From contig JAIPEN010000001.1 in NCBI GenBank assembly GCA_021737145.1, positions 372,001-436,000 on the forward strand: a stretch of DNA of 64,000 nucleotides. The letters run 5' to 3'. Shown here piece after piece: positions 42,317 through 50,735 of the stretch. Source of the DNA: Desulfarculaceae bacterium. Its GTDB lineage: Bacteria > Desulfobacterota > Desulfarculia > Desulfarculales > Desulfarculaceae. Below the pieces are notes generated by a model. It was not told the DNA's origin. It searched no databases and was given only the letters and a program-made list of their open reading frames with translations. Position 1 is the stretch's first letter. Each line of letters begins with the position of its first letter. Position numbers and translations under genes: made by a program.

Positions 42317-43174
42317 TCACACCTGGGGCCTGGGCGGGGCCAGGCCGACGTGCGGGGCTTCCATCGCGCCCAGGATGCGCACCCTGGGGCCCCGGGGAGC
42401 CCAGACCATGGGGCTGGTGGCCTGGAACACCGCCAGGCAGGGCGCGCCCGAGGCAGCGGCCAGGTGGGTCACCCCCGAGTCCGCGCCCAAGTACAACTCC
42501 GCCCCGGCCAGCAGGCAGGCCAGATCGGGGATGGACGGGCTTCGCACCAGCCGGTGGGGCGTGTTGGCCAAAGCGGCCAAAAGGGAATCCGCGTACTGGT
42601 CATCCTCGGCCGGGCCCAGCAGCAGGGTGATCTCGCCATGCTCGTCGGTCAGGCGGCGGGCCAGCAGGCCGCCTAGCTCCGGGCTCAGGCGCTTGTCCCT
42701 GCCCCCGGAGCCGGGCGCCAGGATCACCCCGCTGGATTGCGCCGGGTTTTGCAGGCGGATGGCGGGACATTCGGCCTCGCCGTCAAGGCCCAGGCCGCGC
42801 AGTTGCTCCACCTGCATGCCGCCCGCGTGACTGAGCACGCCGGGCCGGGGACGGGTGGCGATTTCCCACACTAGGGGCACCGCGCCGCGCAGGTTGGCCA
42901 GCAGCTCCGGCGGCGGCGCGGCGGCGAAAACCACCGCCCGGCCAAAACCCGCCAGCCAGGCGGCGAGAGCATCGTCAATTTGGGGGGCGAAAAGGGAGGC
43001 GAAGCGGGCCGCCTCGCGCTGGTGCACCCGCTCGTCCGGCAGGATCAGGCGGCCCCATTCCGAACGGCCCCACAGATGCAGCCCGCCCTGCCCGACCAGC
43101 AGGCCCAGGGCGGGCCAGGAGATCACGAAGTCTCCCAAGGCTCCCAGATGCAGGGCCAGGGTCGGGAGGGCCAA
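42317..43174 (-). CDS. Glycosyltransferase family 9 (heptosyltransferase-like)
   Basis: 285 aa. The N-terminus LHLGALGDFVISWPAL and the C-terminal GADSGVTHLAAASGAPCLAV mark GT9 enzymes, which add heptose in the lipopolysaccharide core. The first codon is TTG, directly after the stop of the upstream OYE gene, so translation is probably coupled. It is shorter than typical heptosyltransferases (about 320-350 aa). Confidence 0.82.
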   Translation of the reverse strand: MALPTLALHLGALGDFVISWPALGLLVGQGGLHLWGRSEWGRLILPDERVHQREAARFASLFAPQIDDALAAWLAGFGRAVVFAAAPPPELLANLRGAVPLVWEIATRPRPGVLSHAGGMQVEQLRGLGLDGEAECPAIRLQNPAQSSGVILAPGSGGRDKRLSPELGGLLARRLTDEHGEITLLLGPAEDDQYADSLLAALANTPHRLVRSPSIPDLACLLAGAELYLGADSGVTHLAAASGAPCLAVFQATSPMVWAPRGPRVRILGAMEAPHVGLAPPRPQV

Positions 43175-43175
43175 C

Positions 43176-45167
43176 TCAGCAGGTCGGGGCCGCGGGCGGG
43201 GCCAGCTTGCCCTCCACGGCCAAGCGGTGGATGCTCAGGGCCACCCGGGCGCCCTCGCTGGTGGCCTGGCCCATCCCGGCGGGGCTCAGGGCGTCGCCGG
43301 CCAGGTAGATGGCGGTTACCTTGGGCTCCAGGGCCAGGAATATCTTTTCCACCGGCTTGGCGCCCATGGCCGAGACAAAGGTGTCCAAGGGCTCCACGTA
43401 GGTCAGCTCGCGGGTGCCGTCGGGCCGGGTGTGCAAAAAACTCACCTTGTCCTTGAACAAGCGGCGCACCTTGGCCCGCACGTAGCGGCGCACCTTGTAC
43501 TTGCCCAGCTCGCGGCGCAGGTAGTAGCGCCGGGCCGGCCCCAGGTCGTTGCCAATGCCCAGGCCCAGCTCGATGATGCACACCTCATGGCCCCGCTCGG
43601 CCAAAAAGTGGGCCACCTCGCTGCCCAGGTTGCCCCCGCCCAACACGGCCACCTTCTGCCCCACCTCGGCGGTGCCGGCCAGCACCTGGCGGGCGGTGAT
43701 CAGGGGGGCCTCGCTCACTCCGGGCAGGTCGGGCAGCATGGGGTCGGAGCCGGTGGCGATGAGCACCGCGTTGGGATGCACCTCGCACACCGTCTTAACC
43801 GTGGCCTTCTGGTTTAGGCGCAGATCCACGTTGTCCAGCTCGGCCAAGGCGTTTTTGTAATAGTCCACCAGGCCCAGGAACTCGCCCTTGCCCGGCGGCA
43901 GAGATGCCAGGCGCACCTGCCCGCCGATCTCGGCGCAGGCCTCGAAGAGCACCACCTTGTGGCCCAGGGAGCCCAGGGTGCGCGCCGCCTCCAGGCCGCC
44001 CAGCCCGGCCCCCACCACGGCCACCGTGGCCGGGTTGTCGGCGGGGGCCAGCTGCTCCAGCTGCTCCTCCAGCCCGGCCCAGGGGTTGGCCACGCAGCTC
44101 AGGGGAGCCCCGGCCAGCACCTTGTCGATGCAGCCCTGGTTGCAGCCGATGCAGGGGCGGGTGTGTCCCTCGTCCCCCTTGGCCGCGCGCTTGAGCCAGT
44201 CCGGGTCCGCGATAAAGGCCCGGCCCACGGCCACCAGGTCCAGGCCCTCCAGGGCGGCCTCTGCCTCGGCCCCGCTTTTGATGCGCCCCACCCCGGCCAC
44301 CGGGATGCTCACCGCCTTTTTCACCTCGCGGGCCGCGTCCAGGTGGGTGCCCGCGGGCATGGGAATGGGCGGCACCACCATGTGCGGGGTCTCGTAGACA
44401 CCGCCGGTCACCGAGATCAGGTCCACCCCCGCCTGCTCCAGCAGCTTGGCGCTCTCGGCCGCCTCGGCCGGGCCCATGCCGCCGGCTACGTGGTCGTCCC
44501 CGGACAAGCGGAAAGACAGGATGGCCTGGGGCCCGATGGCCCCGCGCACCGCCCGGGCCACCTCCAGGGCAAAGCGGGCCCGGTGGGCCAGGTCGCCGCC
44601 ATAGGCGTCCTGGCGCTTGTTGGCATATGGGGTGAGGAATTCATGAACCAGGTACTCGTGGGCCGCGTGCACCTCCACCCCGTCGAAGCCGGCGGCCATG
44701 GCCCGCCAGGCGGCGCGGGCGAATGCCTGCACCATGGCCTCGATCTCGATGATGGTCATGGCCCGGGGAGTGGCGTGGGAGGTGGGGCCGCGCAGGGCGC
44801 TGGGGGCCAGGGCCTCGCCCACCAGGCGGGGATGGGCGTTGCGCCCCCCGTGGATGAGCTGCAGGATGGCCGTGGCGCCTTGTTCCTTGATGGCCGCGGC
44901 CAGGGCGCTCATGCCCTCCAGGAGCTCGTCCTCGTGGGCCATGAAGTTCCGGTCGATCACCTTGCCCGAGGGATGCACGCAGGCCGCCTCCACCACCAGC
45001 AGGCCCGGCCCCCCCGCCGCCCGGGCGCGGTAATAGGCGATCATGGCCGGGGTCACCCGGCCCTGGCTGTCGGCCAGGTTGCTGCCCATGGAGGGCATGA
45101 TCACCCGGTTGGGCAGCTCGCGGCCGCCCACCTTCAGGGGGCTGAACAGCTTGGCATATGCTGGCAT
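43176..45167 (-). CDS. NADH:flavin oxidoreductase / 2,4-dienoyl-CoA-reductase-like protein
   Basis: 663 aa from the ATG at 45167; an ATG four codons earlier overlaps the Shine-Dalgarno. The N-terminal half is an Old-Yellow-Enzyme TIM barrel with FMN (PSMGSN, GRAFIADPDWLKRA). A [4Fe-4S] site is CIGCNQGC ... SC. The C-terminal half has two nucleotide-binding folds (VVGAGLGGLEAAR, VLGGGNLGSEVA) for FAD and NAD(P)H. It resembles FadH of anaerobic fatty or aromatic acid metabolism. Enoate reduction is the expected reaction; the exact substrate is unknown. Confidence 0.92.
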   Translation of the reverse strand: MPAYAKLFSPLKVGGRELPNRVIMPSMGSNLADSQGRVTPAMIAYYRARAAGGPGLLVVEAACVHPSGKVIDRNFMAHEDELLEGMSALAAAIKEQGATAILQLIHGGRNAHPRLVGEALAPSALRGPTSHATPRAMTIIEIEAMVQAFARAAWRAMAAGFDGVEVHAAHEYLVHEFLTPYANKRQDAYGGDLAHRARFALEVARAVRGAIGPQAILSFRLSGDDHVAGGMGPAEAAESAKLLEQAGVDLISVTGGVYETPHMVVPPIPMPAGTHLDAAREVKKAVSIPVAGVGRIKSGAEAEAALEGLDLVAVGRAFIADPDWLKRAAKGDEGHTRPCIGCNQGCIDKVLAGAPLSCVANPWAGLEEQLEQLAPADNPATVAVVGAGLGGLEAARTLGSLGHKVVLFEACAEIGGQVRLASLPPGKGEFLGLVDYYKNALAELDNVDLRLNQKATVKTVCEVHPNAVLIATGSDPMLPDLPGVSEAPLITARQVLAGTAEVGQKVAVLGGGNLGSEVAHFLAERGHEVCIIELGLGIGNDLGPARRYYLRRELGKYKVRRYVRAKVRRLFKDKVSFLHTRPDGTRELTYVEPLDTFVSAMGAKPVEKIFLALEPKVTAIYLAGDALSPAGMGQATSEGARVALSIHRLAVEGKLAPPAAPTC

Positions 45168-45274
45168 GTAGAGTCCCATCCTTGTTGAAGGCCTGGCGCC
45201 GCCGGGGGCGCGCGATCAGGGCCTTACATCTTAACGCATGATGCGGGGCAGTTTAAAGGCAGGTATTTCCGGAA

Positions 45275-45862
45275 TTAATGGCCGTTGTGGTTATTGCGGA
45301 CCCACAGGTCGTCGCGCTTTTCAAACCACCAATCGGTCCAGTCGGTGGTGAGCACCGTGTGGGCCAGCTCGCGGGCGGCCTCGGTTTGCAGGCGCTTGAG
45401 GGCGTAGTGGATCCAGTGCTTGGCATAGGGGTTGCCCAGATCCTGCTGCTCCTTGAGTTCGATGAGCAGGTCGAGTTGGTCAGCGTCGTGGGCCAGCTGG
45501 GCCTCGGCGGTCTCGCCCGCGTTGAACTCGCCGCACAGCTCCCGGATGCGCTTTCCCATGGCCTCGGGCAGTTCGCGGGTGGCGTGCTCCAGGGCCTTGT
45601 CCTCGTCCGCGGTGCAGTAGCGCTTGTTCATGTAGTTCAGATCGCCGGTGCGCGCCTCGGCCAGGTCGTGGTGCAACAGCAGCAGGGCCACCTTGCCCTC
45701 GTCCACCTCCTCCAGCTCCAGGGCCAGCAGATAGCCGATCAAGGCGGCCCGGAAGCAGTGGTCGGCAATGGATTCGCCGCCCGAGCCCAGGAAGGGATAC
45801 CCGGTGCGGCGCATTTTCTTGAGCATGCCCGCTTCAAAAAGAAGCTTGGCCAGGGCTCTCAC
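45275..45862 (-). CDS. HD-domain hydrolase (YfbR/5'-deoxynucleotidase-like)
   Basis: 195 aa from the GTG at 45862, chosen because it overlaps the upstream stop codon in a GTGA junction. The HD metal site is IADHCFRAA and LLHHDLAEARTGD, with a later HDADQLD. The family cleaves deoxynucleoside 5'-monophosphates or related metabolites. Operon partner: the FwdE-like gene. Confidence 0.85.
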   Translation of the reverse strand: MRALAKLLFEAGMLKKMRRTGYPFLGSGGESIADHCFRAALIGYLLALELEEVDEGKVALLLLHHDLAEARTGDLNYMNKRYCTADEDKALEHATRELPEAMGKRIRELCGEFNAGETAEAQLAHDADQLDLLIELKEQQDLGNPYAKHWIHYALKRLQTEAARELAHTVLTTDWTDWWFEKRDDLWVRNNHNGH

Positions 45863-46410
45863 TGGCCCACCTCGGCCGCGCAGGGGCGGCAATAGACCTG
45901 GCCGGCCAGCTCCACGGTGCGGCTGGACTGGGTGGGCTCGCCGCAGCGGGCGCAGGCGATGGACTGCTCGATGACCGCTTCGGACGGCGGCTCCACGGCC
46001 ACCTCCTCCACGCTGACCACCTCGTCCTGGGGACGGTTGATCAAATCCTGGACAAAGGCCTCGCGGTCCACCGAGCCGTCGGGCCGCTTTTGCTTGAGGC
46101 CGTCGCCGATAAAGCGCACCCGCACCGCCTTGCCCTTGTCCCGGTCGATCACGGTGAAGGCCTGCTTGCCATAGTCGCGCCAGATCAGGTTGCCCTTGCC
46201 AAAGGTGGTGGAGAGCATTTGTTGGAAGGCATCCACGCTGCAGGAGTTGTTCTCCGCCACGGCCACCAGCTCCTCGTCCTCGGCCGGGCCCAGGCCCAGG
46301 CTGTCAGCCGCGGCCTTGGCGGCGCGGTAGCCGATGAGAAGGCCGGGGCAGAGATGTCCGTGGAACTTGACCAGGGGCTTCAGATCCTCGGGAAGGGTTC
46401 CCAAATCCAT
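45859..46410 (-). CDS. FmdE/FwdE-family protein with a zinc ribbon
   Basis: 183 aa. The N-terminal FmdE domain has KFHGHLCPGLLIGYRAAK and AENNSCSVDAFQ, and FGKGNLIWRDYGKQAF, the pattern of subunit E of formylmethanofuran dehydrogenase. The C-terminus has CARCGE ... CRPC, a zinc ribbon. In non-methanogenic anaerobes such proteins are stand-alone and may handle metal or molybdo/tungsto-pterin cofactors. No other Fwd subunits are here. Confidence 0.88.
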   Translation of the reverse strand: MDLGTLPEDLKPLVKFHGHLCPGLLIGYRAAKAAADSLGLGPAEDEELVAVAENNSCSVDAFQQMLSTTFGKGNLIWRDYGKQAFTVIDRDKGKAVRVRFIGDGLKQKRPDGSVDREAFVQDLINRPQDEVVSVEEVAVEPPSEAVIEQSIACARCGEPTQSSRTVELAGQVYCRPCAAEVGQ

Positions 46411-46518
46411 GGTTTGCTACCTCGTTGAAGTTGCATTGCTGAGAAAAAGCATAGCGCCGGGTGTGGAGGCTGGCAAGGATGGATCAGGCCCCGGCCGGGA
46501 AAGACACAGAGGCCGAAG

Positions 46519-46559
46519 CGATGCCGGCAAGGCGGCATCCCGCGCTCTGGCGCGGCGGC
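46519..46559. repeat. Gene-end palindromic repeat, copy B
   Basis: GATGCCGGCAAGGCGGCATC ... CTCTGGCGCGGCGG. It matches copy A at about 30 of 40 positions and abuts the stop of the HtrA-like gene. Confidence 0.55.
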
Positions 46560-47945
46560 CTACCTTCCGAAGGTGATGACCTGGCGCGCCCTCCCCCGCT
46601 GAAAGAGAATGGCGATCTCCGGCTGGTGGCGGGCCCGCACCATCTGCAAGTGGAACTCCTTGATCTCGTCCACCGGCTCGCGCCCCACCCTGAGGATCAA
46701 ATCGCCGCGCTGCAACTGGGCCCTCTCGGCCTTGGAGCCCGGCCGCACCTTGGCGATCATCAGGGCGCTGCCCGGCCGCGTGTTGTAGAGCCGGGCCGTG
46801 GCCTGGTCCATGGGCGCGGCCTCCAGGCCCAGGCGCTGCCACACCAGCTCGGGCGAGCGCTCCAGAGGATAGGCCCGCGCGGTCAGGTCCACGCTCTGGC
46901 GGCGGCCCCGCTCCAGCAGCCACAGGCGCACCTGGTCGCCGGGCGCCACCGCGCCCAAGCGGGACTGATAATCGGCCGTGTCCTCCAAAGGAGTGCCGTC
47001 CAGGGCCAGGATGACCATGCCCCGTTCCACGCCCGCGGCCGCGGCCGGGCTGTGGGCCTCCACGGCCAACACCACCACGCCCGAAGCCGCCTCCAGACCG
47101 AAGTGGCCGGCCAGGCGGGGGGTGAGGTCCTGCAAACTCAGGCCCAGCCAGGTGGGCCGCACCTTGCCGTGGTTGAGCAGGTCGCCCACCACCCGGCGCA
47201 CCCGGTTAACCGGGATGGCGAAGCCGATGCCCTGGGCCCGCTGAAAGATGGCGGTGTTGATGCCCATGACCTCGCCGTCCAGGTTGAGCAGGGGCCCGCC
47301 GCTGTTGCCCGGGTTGATGCTGGCGTCGGTCTGGATGAGCCCGCCCATCCAGGTGTTGGGCCCGGTGGGCACCCGCCGGTTCACCGCGCTCACCACCCCG
47401 GTGGTCACGGTGTGTTGCAGGCCAAAGGGGTTGCCGATGGCCACCAGGCTCTCGCCGATCATCAGCGAGCGCGAGTCGCCCAGCTTGACCTGGGGCAGGG
47501 GCTTGCCGCCCGGATCGATCTGGAGCACCGCCAGGTCCGAGGAGGGATCGCCGCCCACCAGCTTGGCGCTGAACACCCGCCGGTCGGCCAGCTGCACCTT
47601 GATGTCGCTGCCCCCCTCCACCACGTGGCTGTTGGTCACGATCAGGCCCTTGGACCCGTCGATGATCACCCCGGAGCCCAGGTTGGTCTGGGCCCGCTCC
47701 AGGGGGCGGAAGAACTCCTGGAAAAAGCGGTCCACCATGTCGTCGCCGGAGCGGAAGGGGCGCACCTTGCGGCGGCCGGTGCTGGAGATGTTGACCACCG
47801 CCGGGCCGGCGGCCTGCACCACCCGCACCACCGGGGTGGTGCGGCGCTGCACGCCCTGGGGCGAGGCCGGGGCCGGCGAGCCCAGCACCAGCAACAGCAG
47901 CAGGCCGAGGGCCAAGGAGGCGGCTTTGTTCAAATGACGGCGCAT
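46560..47945 (-). CDS. HtrA/DegP-like periplasmic serine protease with two PDZ domains
   Basis: 461 aa with a signal peptide (about 1-28). The trypsin-like triad is H in NSHVV (near 107), D in SDLAVLQID (near 137) and S in GNSGGPLL (near 215). Two PDZ domains follow (about 270-360 and 375-455). It degrades or refolds damaged periplasmic proteins. The loop PFRSGDDMVDRFFQEFFRP before the protease domain is typical. Confidence 0.92.
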   Translation of the reverse strand: MRRHLNKAASLALGLLLLLVLGSPAPASPQGVQRRTTPVVRVVQAAGPAVVNISSTGRRKVRPFRSGDDMVDRFFQEFFRPLERAQTNLGSGVIIDGSKGLIVTNSHVVEGGSDIKVQLADRRVFSAKLVGGDPSSDLAVLQIDPGGKPLPQVKLGDSRSLMIGESLVAIGNPFGLQHTVTTGVVSAVNRRVPTGPNTWMGGLIQTDASINPGNSGGPLLNLDGEVMGINTAIFQRAQGIGFAIPVNRVRRVVGDLLNHGKVRPTWLGLSLQDLTPRLAGHFGLEAASGVVVLAVEAHSPAAAAGVERGMVILALDGTPLEDTADYQSRLGAVAPGDQVRLWLLERGRRQSVDLTARAYPLERSPELVWQRLGLEAAPMDQATARLYNTRPGSALMIAKVRPGSKAERAQLQRGDLILRVGREPVDEIKEFHLQMVRARHQPEIAILFQRGRARQVITFGR

Positions 47946-47996
47946 GCTTTTTCCCGGACAAAGTGGCTTGCCAAAGCCGGAACCCGGCTTGGCTGC

Positions 47997-48485
47997 CTAA
48001 GTATGACCCCTGCCCTGGGTGATTTCCAGGTGCATGGGCACGAAACTGATTCCGTTTTTACTCTGCACCTCTCCGCTGGCCTGGAATCCCAGGCGCTGGT
48101 AGGCCTCCACCGAGTTGGGAGAGGAGTTCACCGTGACTTGGCTGAACCCCGGCTCGGGCCATAGCTCCAGGCCGCGGGCCAACAGTTGCCGGCCGATTCC
48201 CCGGCGCTGCCGGGCGCTGTCCACGAACAGCAAGGCCAGATGAGGACCCTCCCGCATCTCCAGATAGCCGGTCAGCTCCGGCCCCCGCCAGGCGGCCAGT
48301 TGCAGATTGCCGTCCTTGCGCCGGGCGGCCAGAGTCTCCACGGTGACGTAACCCAGGAACTCCTCCACCCCCTCGGGCGGAAACAGCGGGGCCACGAACT
48401 GGCCGAACACCCGGCTGACCAGGGCGCAGGCCGCAGCCTCCTGGCCGTCGCGCAGGGGTCGGACCTCCATCTCGGAATTTTCCAT
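47997..48485 (-). CDS. GNAT-family N-acetyltransferase
   Basis: 162 aa from the ATG at 48485 (GAGAGG upstream); a GTG/ATG further upstream is weaker. The acetyl-CoA site is LLFVDSARQRRGIGRQLL and the C-terminal VNSSPNSVEAYQRLGFQ. The substrate is unknown. Divergent from surE. Confidence 0.85.
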   Translation of the reverse strand: MENSEMEVRPLRDGQEAAACALVSRVFGQFVAPLFPPEGVEEFLGYVTVETLAARRKDGNLQLAAWRGPELTGYLEMREGPHLALLFVDSARQRRGIGRQLLARGLELWPEPGFSQVTVNSSPNSVEAYQRLGFQASGEVQSKNGISFVPMHLEITQGRGHT

Positions 48486-48605
48486 GCCTCTCTCTCCATG
48501 ATAGCGGGCAGGCCGCATGGTCAAGCACTCTAAAAGCGCCTGGCCGGCTTGTCAACGGGCCTGGTTTGACGCCCTTGGCCTGGCCACGGTAGACTTCCCA
48601 GCGTT

Positions 48606-49373
48606 ATGCGCCTGTTACTCACCAACGACGACGGGGCCTACGCGCCCGGGCTCAAGGCCCTGCACCAGGCCCTGGCCAAGGAGCACGAGGTGTGGGTGGT
48701 GGCCCCGGAGACCGAGCAGTCGGCCGTGGGACATGCCATCACCCTGGCCGACCCCATCCGGGTGCATCCCCTGACCCAGGAGAGCGGCCTCAAGGGCTGG
48801 GCCGTCACCGGCACCCCGGCCGATTGCGTGAAGCTGGCGGTGCACGAGCTGCTGCCCTCCCCGCCCCAAATGGTGCTCTCGGGCATCAACCAGGGGGCCA
48901 ACGTGGGGGTGAACCTGCTCTACTCGGGCACGGTGAGCGCGGCCACCGAGGGGGCCATTTTGGGCCTGCCGGCCATGAGCCTGTCCCTGGCCACCCACGA
49001 GCCTTTCGACTTTTCCTATGCCGCCCGGGTGGCCGCCCGGCTGGTGCGGGAGTGGGACGGCCTGGGAGTGCCGCCCGGAGTCTCGCTCAACGTCAACGTG
49101 CCAGCCCTGCCTCCCCAGCGCATCAAGGGGGTGCGCTTCACCCGGCAGTCCAACGCCCGGCTGCATGAGAGCTTTTTGCGCCGCCAGGACCCCCGGGGAC
49201 ACACCTATTACTGGCAGGCCGGGGAAAAGATGGGCACCGAGGGCGATGGCCATACCGACTACCCCGCCCTGCGGGACGGCTACGTGACCATCACCCCGGT
49301 GGAGCACGACCTGACCCACCGCCGCGCCCTGGAGACCCTGCGCACCAGGGCCCTGGAACTGCCCCCCGCCTGA
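48606..49373 (+). CDS. surE: 5'/3'-nucleotidase SurE
   Basis: 255 aa. MRLLLTNDDG has metal ligands D8 and D9. SGINQGANVG and YSGTVSAATEG are family signatures. It dephosphorylates nucleoside monophosphates. A possible -10 TAGACT lies only 11 bp before the ATG, so the transcript might be nearly leaderless. Confidence 0.94.
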   Translation: MRLLLTNDDGAYAPGLKALHQALAKEHEVWVVAPETEQSAVGHAITLADPIRVHPLTQESGLKGWAVTGTPADCVKLAVHELLPSPPQMVLSGINQGANVGVNLLYSGTVSAATEGAILGLPAMSLSLATHEPFDFSYAARVAARLVREWDGLGVPPGVSLNVNVPALPPQRIKGVRFTRQSNARLHESFLRRQDPRGHTYYWQAGEKMGTEGDGHTDYPALRDGYVTITPVEHDLTHRRALETLRTRALELPPA

Positions 49374-49401
49374 GACACTATTCACTGACGGGCAGTGGGA
49401 C

Positions 49402-49420
49402 ACGTTGCATACAGCAACGT
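49402..49420. promoter_or_regulatory. Inverted repeat ACGTTGC-ATACA-GCAACGT
   Basis: Seven-bp perfect arms, 202 bp upstream of the -24 element of the sigma-54 promoter at 49620. It resembles the dyads at 56829 and 56901. Confidence 0.5.
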
Positions 49421-49619
49421 AAGATGTTGTCACCCTTGAGCTATCCCCAATGGGGCAATTTTACCCACAGGGGGGGATTATGCACCATGCCTCACCATGC
49501 TTGTCAAGCTTGTGAAATATTGCCCGTATCCGATCCGGCTGGTTTTTTCATGAAATTATGGCGTTATTGCGGCAGTTTACAATTAATACCTGTTATCAGC
49601 TATGGCCGTAATTAGTCTG

Positions 49620-49635
49620 TGGCACGCAACTTGCT
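49620..49635 (+). promoter_or_regulatory. Predicted sigma-54 (-24/-12) promoter
   Basis: TGGCACGCAACTTGCT matches the consensus TGGCACG-N4-TTGCW exactly. The leader would be about 45 nt. Confidence 0.88.
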
Positions 49636-49690
49636 GATATAAAGGGCACGCATCGTTGAATTACCGACTTTTGCGTTCTGGAGAAATAAA

Positions 49691-49873
49691 ATGCCCGCTT
49701 ACGACTACATTTGCAGCAATTGCGAGGCCCGCGAGCAACGCATCGGTGGCCTGGACGATCACACCGTCATCTGCGATCAGTGCGGACAGGTCATGGTGCG
49801 CCAGGGCGATGTTGATTCCCTGCTGGCTTCCTATTCCCCGGTGCAGCCCAAGTCCGATATCCAGGGCTCTTAG
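49691..49873 (+). CDS. FmdB-like zinc-ribbon protein
   Basis: 60 aa. MPAYDYICSNCEAREQR and ICDQCGQVMVR give a Cys4 zinc ribbon (C8, C11, C28, C31), the pattern of FmdB putative regulators. GGAGAA is upstream of the ATG. Its perfect sigma-54 promoter is unusual for this type of protein. Role unknown. Confidence 0.85.
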   Translation: MPAYDYICSNCEAREQRIGGLDDHTVICDQCGQVMVRQGDVDSLLASYSPVQPKSDIQGS

Positions 49874-49924
49874 CCATATTGCTCCAGTTAGATACGCCCT
49901 GATCACAGCCGGGGCGGGTGCGGC

Positions 49925-50683
49925 ATGAGCGTCGCGTCCGCCAGCGGACTGCGCCCCGGTTTGTCCGAGGCAGCCGCCCAAGGCCGCTTCACCCAATTAG
50001 ATCAGATTTATCAAGAGCTTCCCGCAACCACCTGCCAGCGGCGGGGGGATTGCTGCGGCCTGCTGCCCCCCTTGCACGCGGTGGAGCTGGCCGCCTGGCT
50101 ATACCGCTTCCTGGAGGTGCCTTACCGGGAAAGGGCGGCCCAGGCCCGCAAGCTGCTGACGCACTTTCTGAGCAACGCGGCCCAGCGCCTCGCCTGCCCC
50201 TGGGCCCTGGAAGACGCCTGCTCGGTGTATGACCGGCGCTTCCTGGGCTGCCGGTCCTATGGCCTGTGGTCAGCCGAGGCCTATGCCCAGCGCGCGGCCT
50301 TGGCCGCGGCCGGACAGGAGGCGGTGGCCCAAGCCTGGAAGGGCCTGGGTGTGGAGCTGCCCAGCGAGGTGTTGGCGCCGGCCCCACCCTACTGCGGCTC
50401 GGTGCGGCCGGCCGAGGGTCCGGCCCCGGACGACGCGGCCCTGGAAGCCCTGGAGGAGCGGGTGGAGGAGTTGGGCCGCGACCTGCCCGGCGGGCTGGAG
50501 CGGCTGCACGACTTTGGCGGCGATCTGGCCTACATGGTGGCCGCCCTGGCCCTGGGTCAGCAGCAGGCCCTGAGCCTCAAGGTGGCGGTCACCAAGGCCC
50601 TGCTGGGAGGCGGCGAGGCCGAGGCCAACGAGCTTCTGGCCAAGGCGGGCACTGCGGCTCAGCGCTGGGCCCAAAGCCTTTGA
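49925..50683 (+). CDS. YkgJ-like Cys-cluster protein
   Basis: 252 aa. It has CQRRGDCC near residue 37, followed by CPWALEDACSVYDRR and GCRSYGL, the pattern of YkgJ-type zinc/iron-chelating domains. The C-terminal third is helical and unrelated. Function unknown; may bind a metal cluster or modify proteins. It is the last GC-rich gene before the AT-rich island. Confidence 0.75.
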   Translation: MSVASASGLRPGLSEAAAQGRFTQLDQIYQELPATTCQRRGDCCGLLPPLHAVELAAWLYRFLEVPYRERAAQARKLLTHFLSNAAQRLACPWALEDACSVYDRRFLGCRSYGLWSAEAYAQRAALAAAGQEAVAQAWKGLGVELPSEVLAPAPPYCGSVRPAEGPAPDDAALEALEERVEELGRDLPGGLERLHDFGGDLAYMVAALALGQQQALSLKVAVTKALLGGGEAEANELLAKAGTAAQRWAQSL

Positions 50684-50735
50684 TTTTAGTTTCCTTATTT
50701 ATTAAAATTAAATTGTCTCTTTCATGGGGGAAATA

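Larger units (their letters stand above)
49374..49690. other. 317-bp regulatory region before the zinc-ribbon gene
   Basis: No gene seen. It carries a GTTGCA..GCAAC dyad at 49404, AT-rich DNA from about 49540, and a sigma-54 promoter at 49620. Confidence 0.6.

Noticed and set aside
49395..49412. GTGGGACACGTTGCAT as a second sigma-54 promoter.
   Set aside because: GG and GC are 8 bp apart rather than 10.
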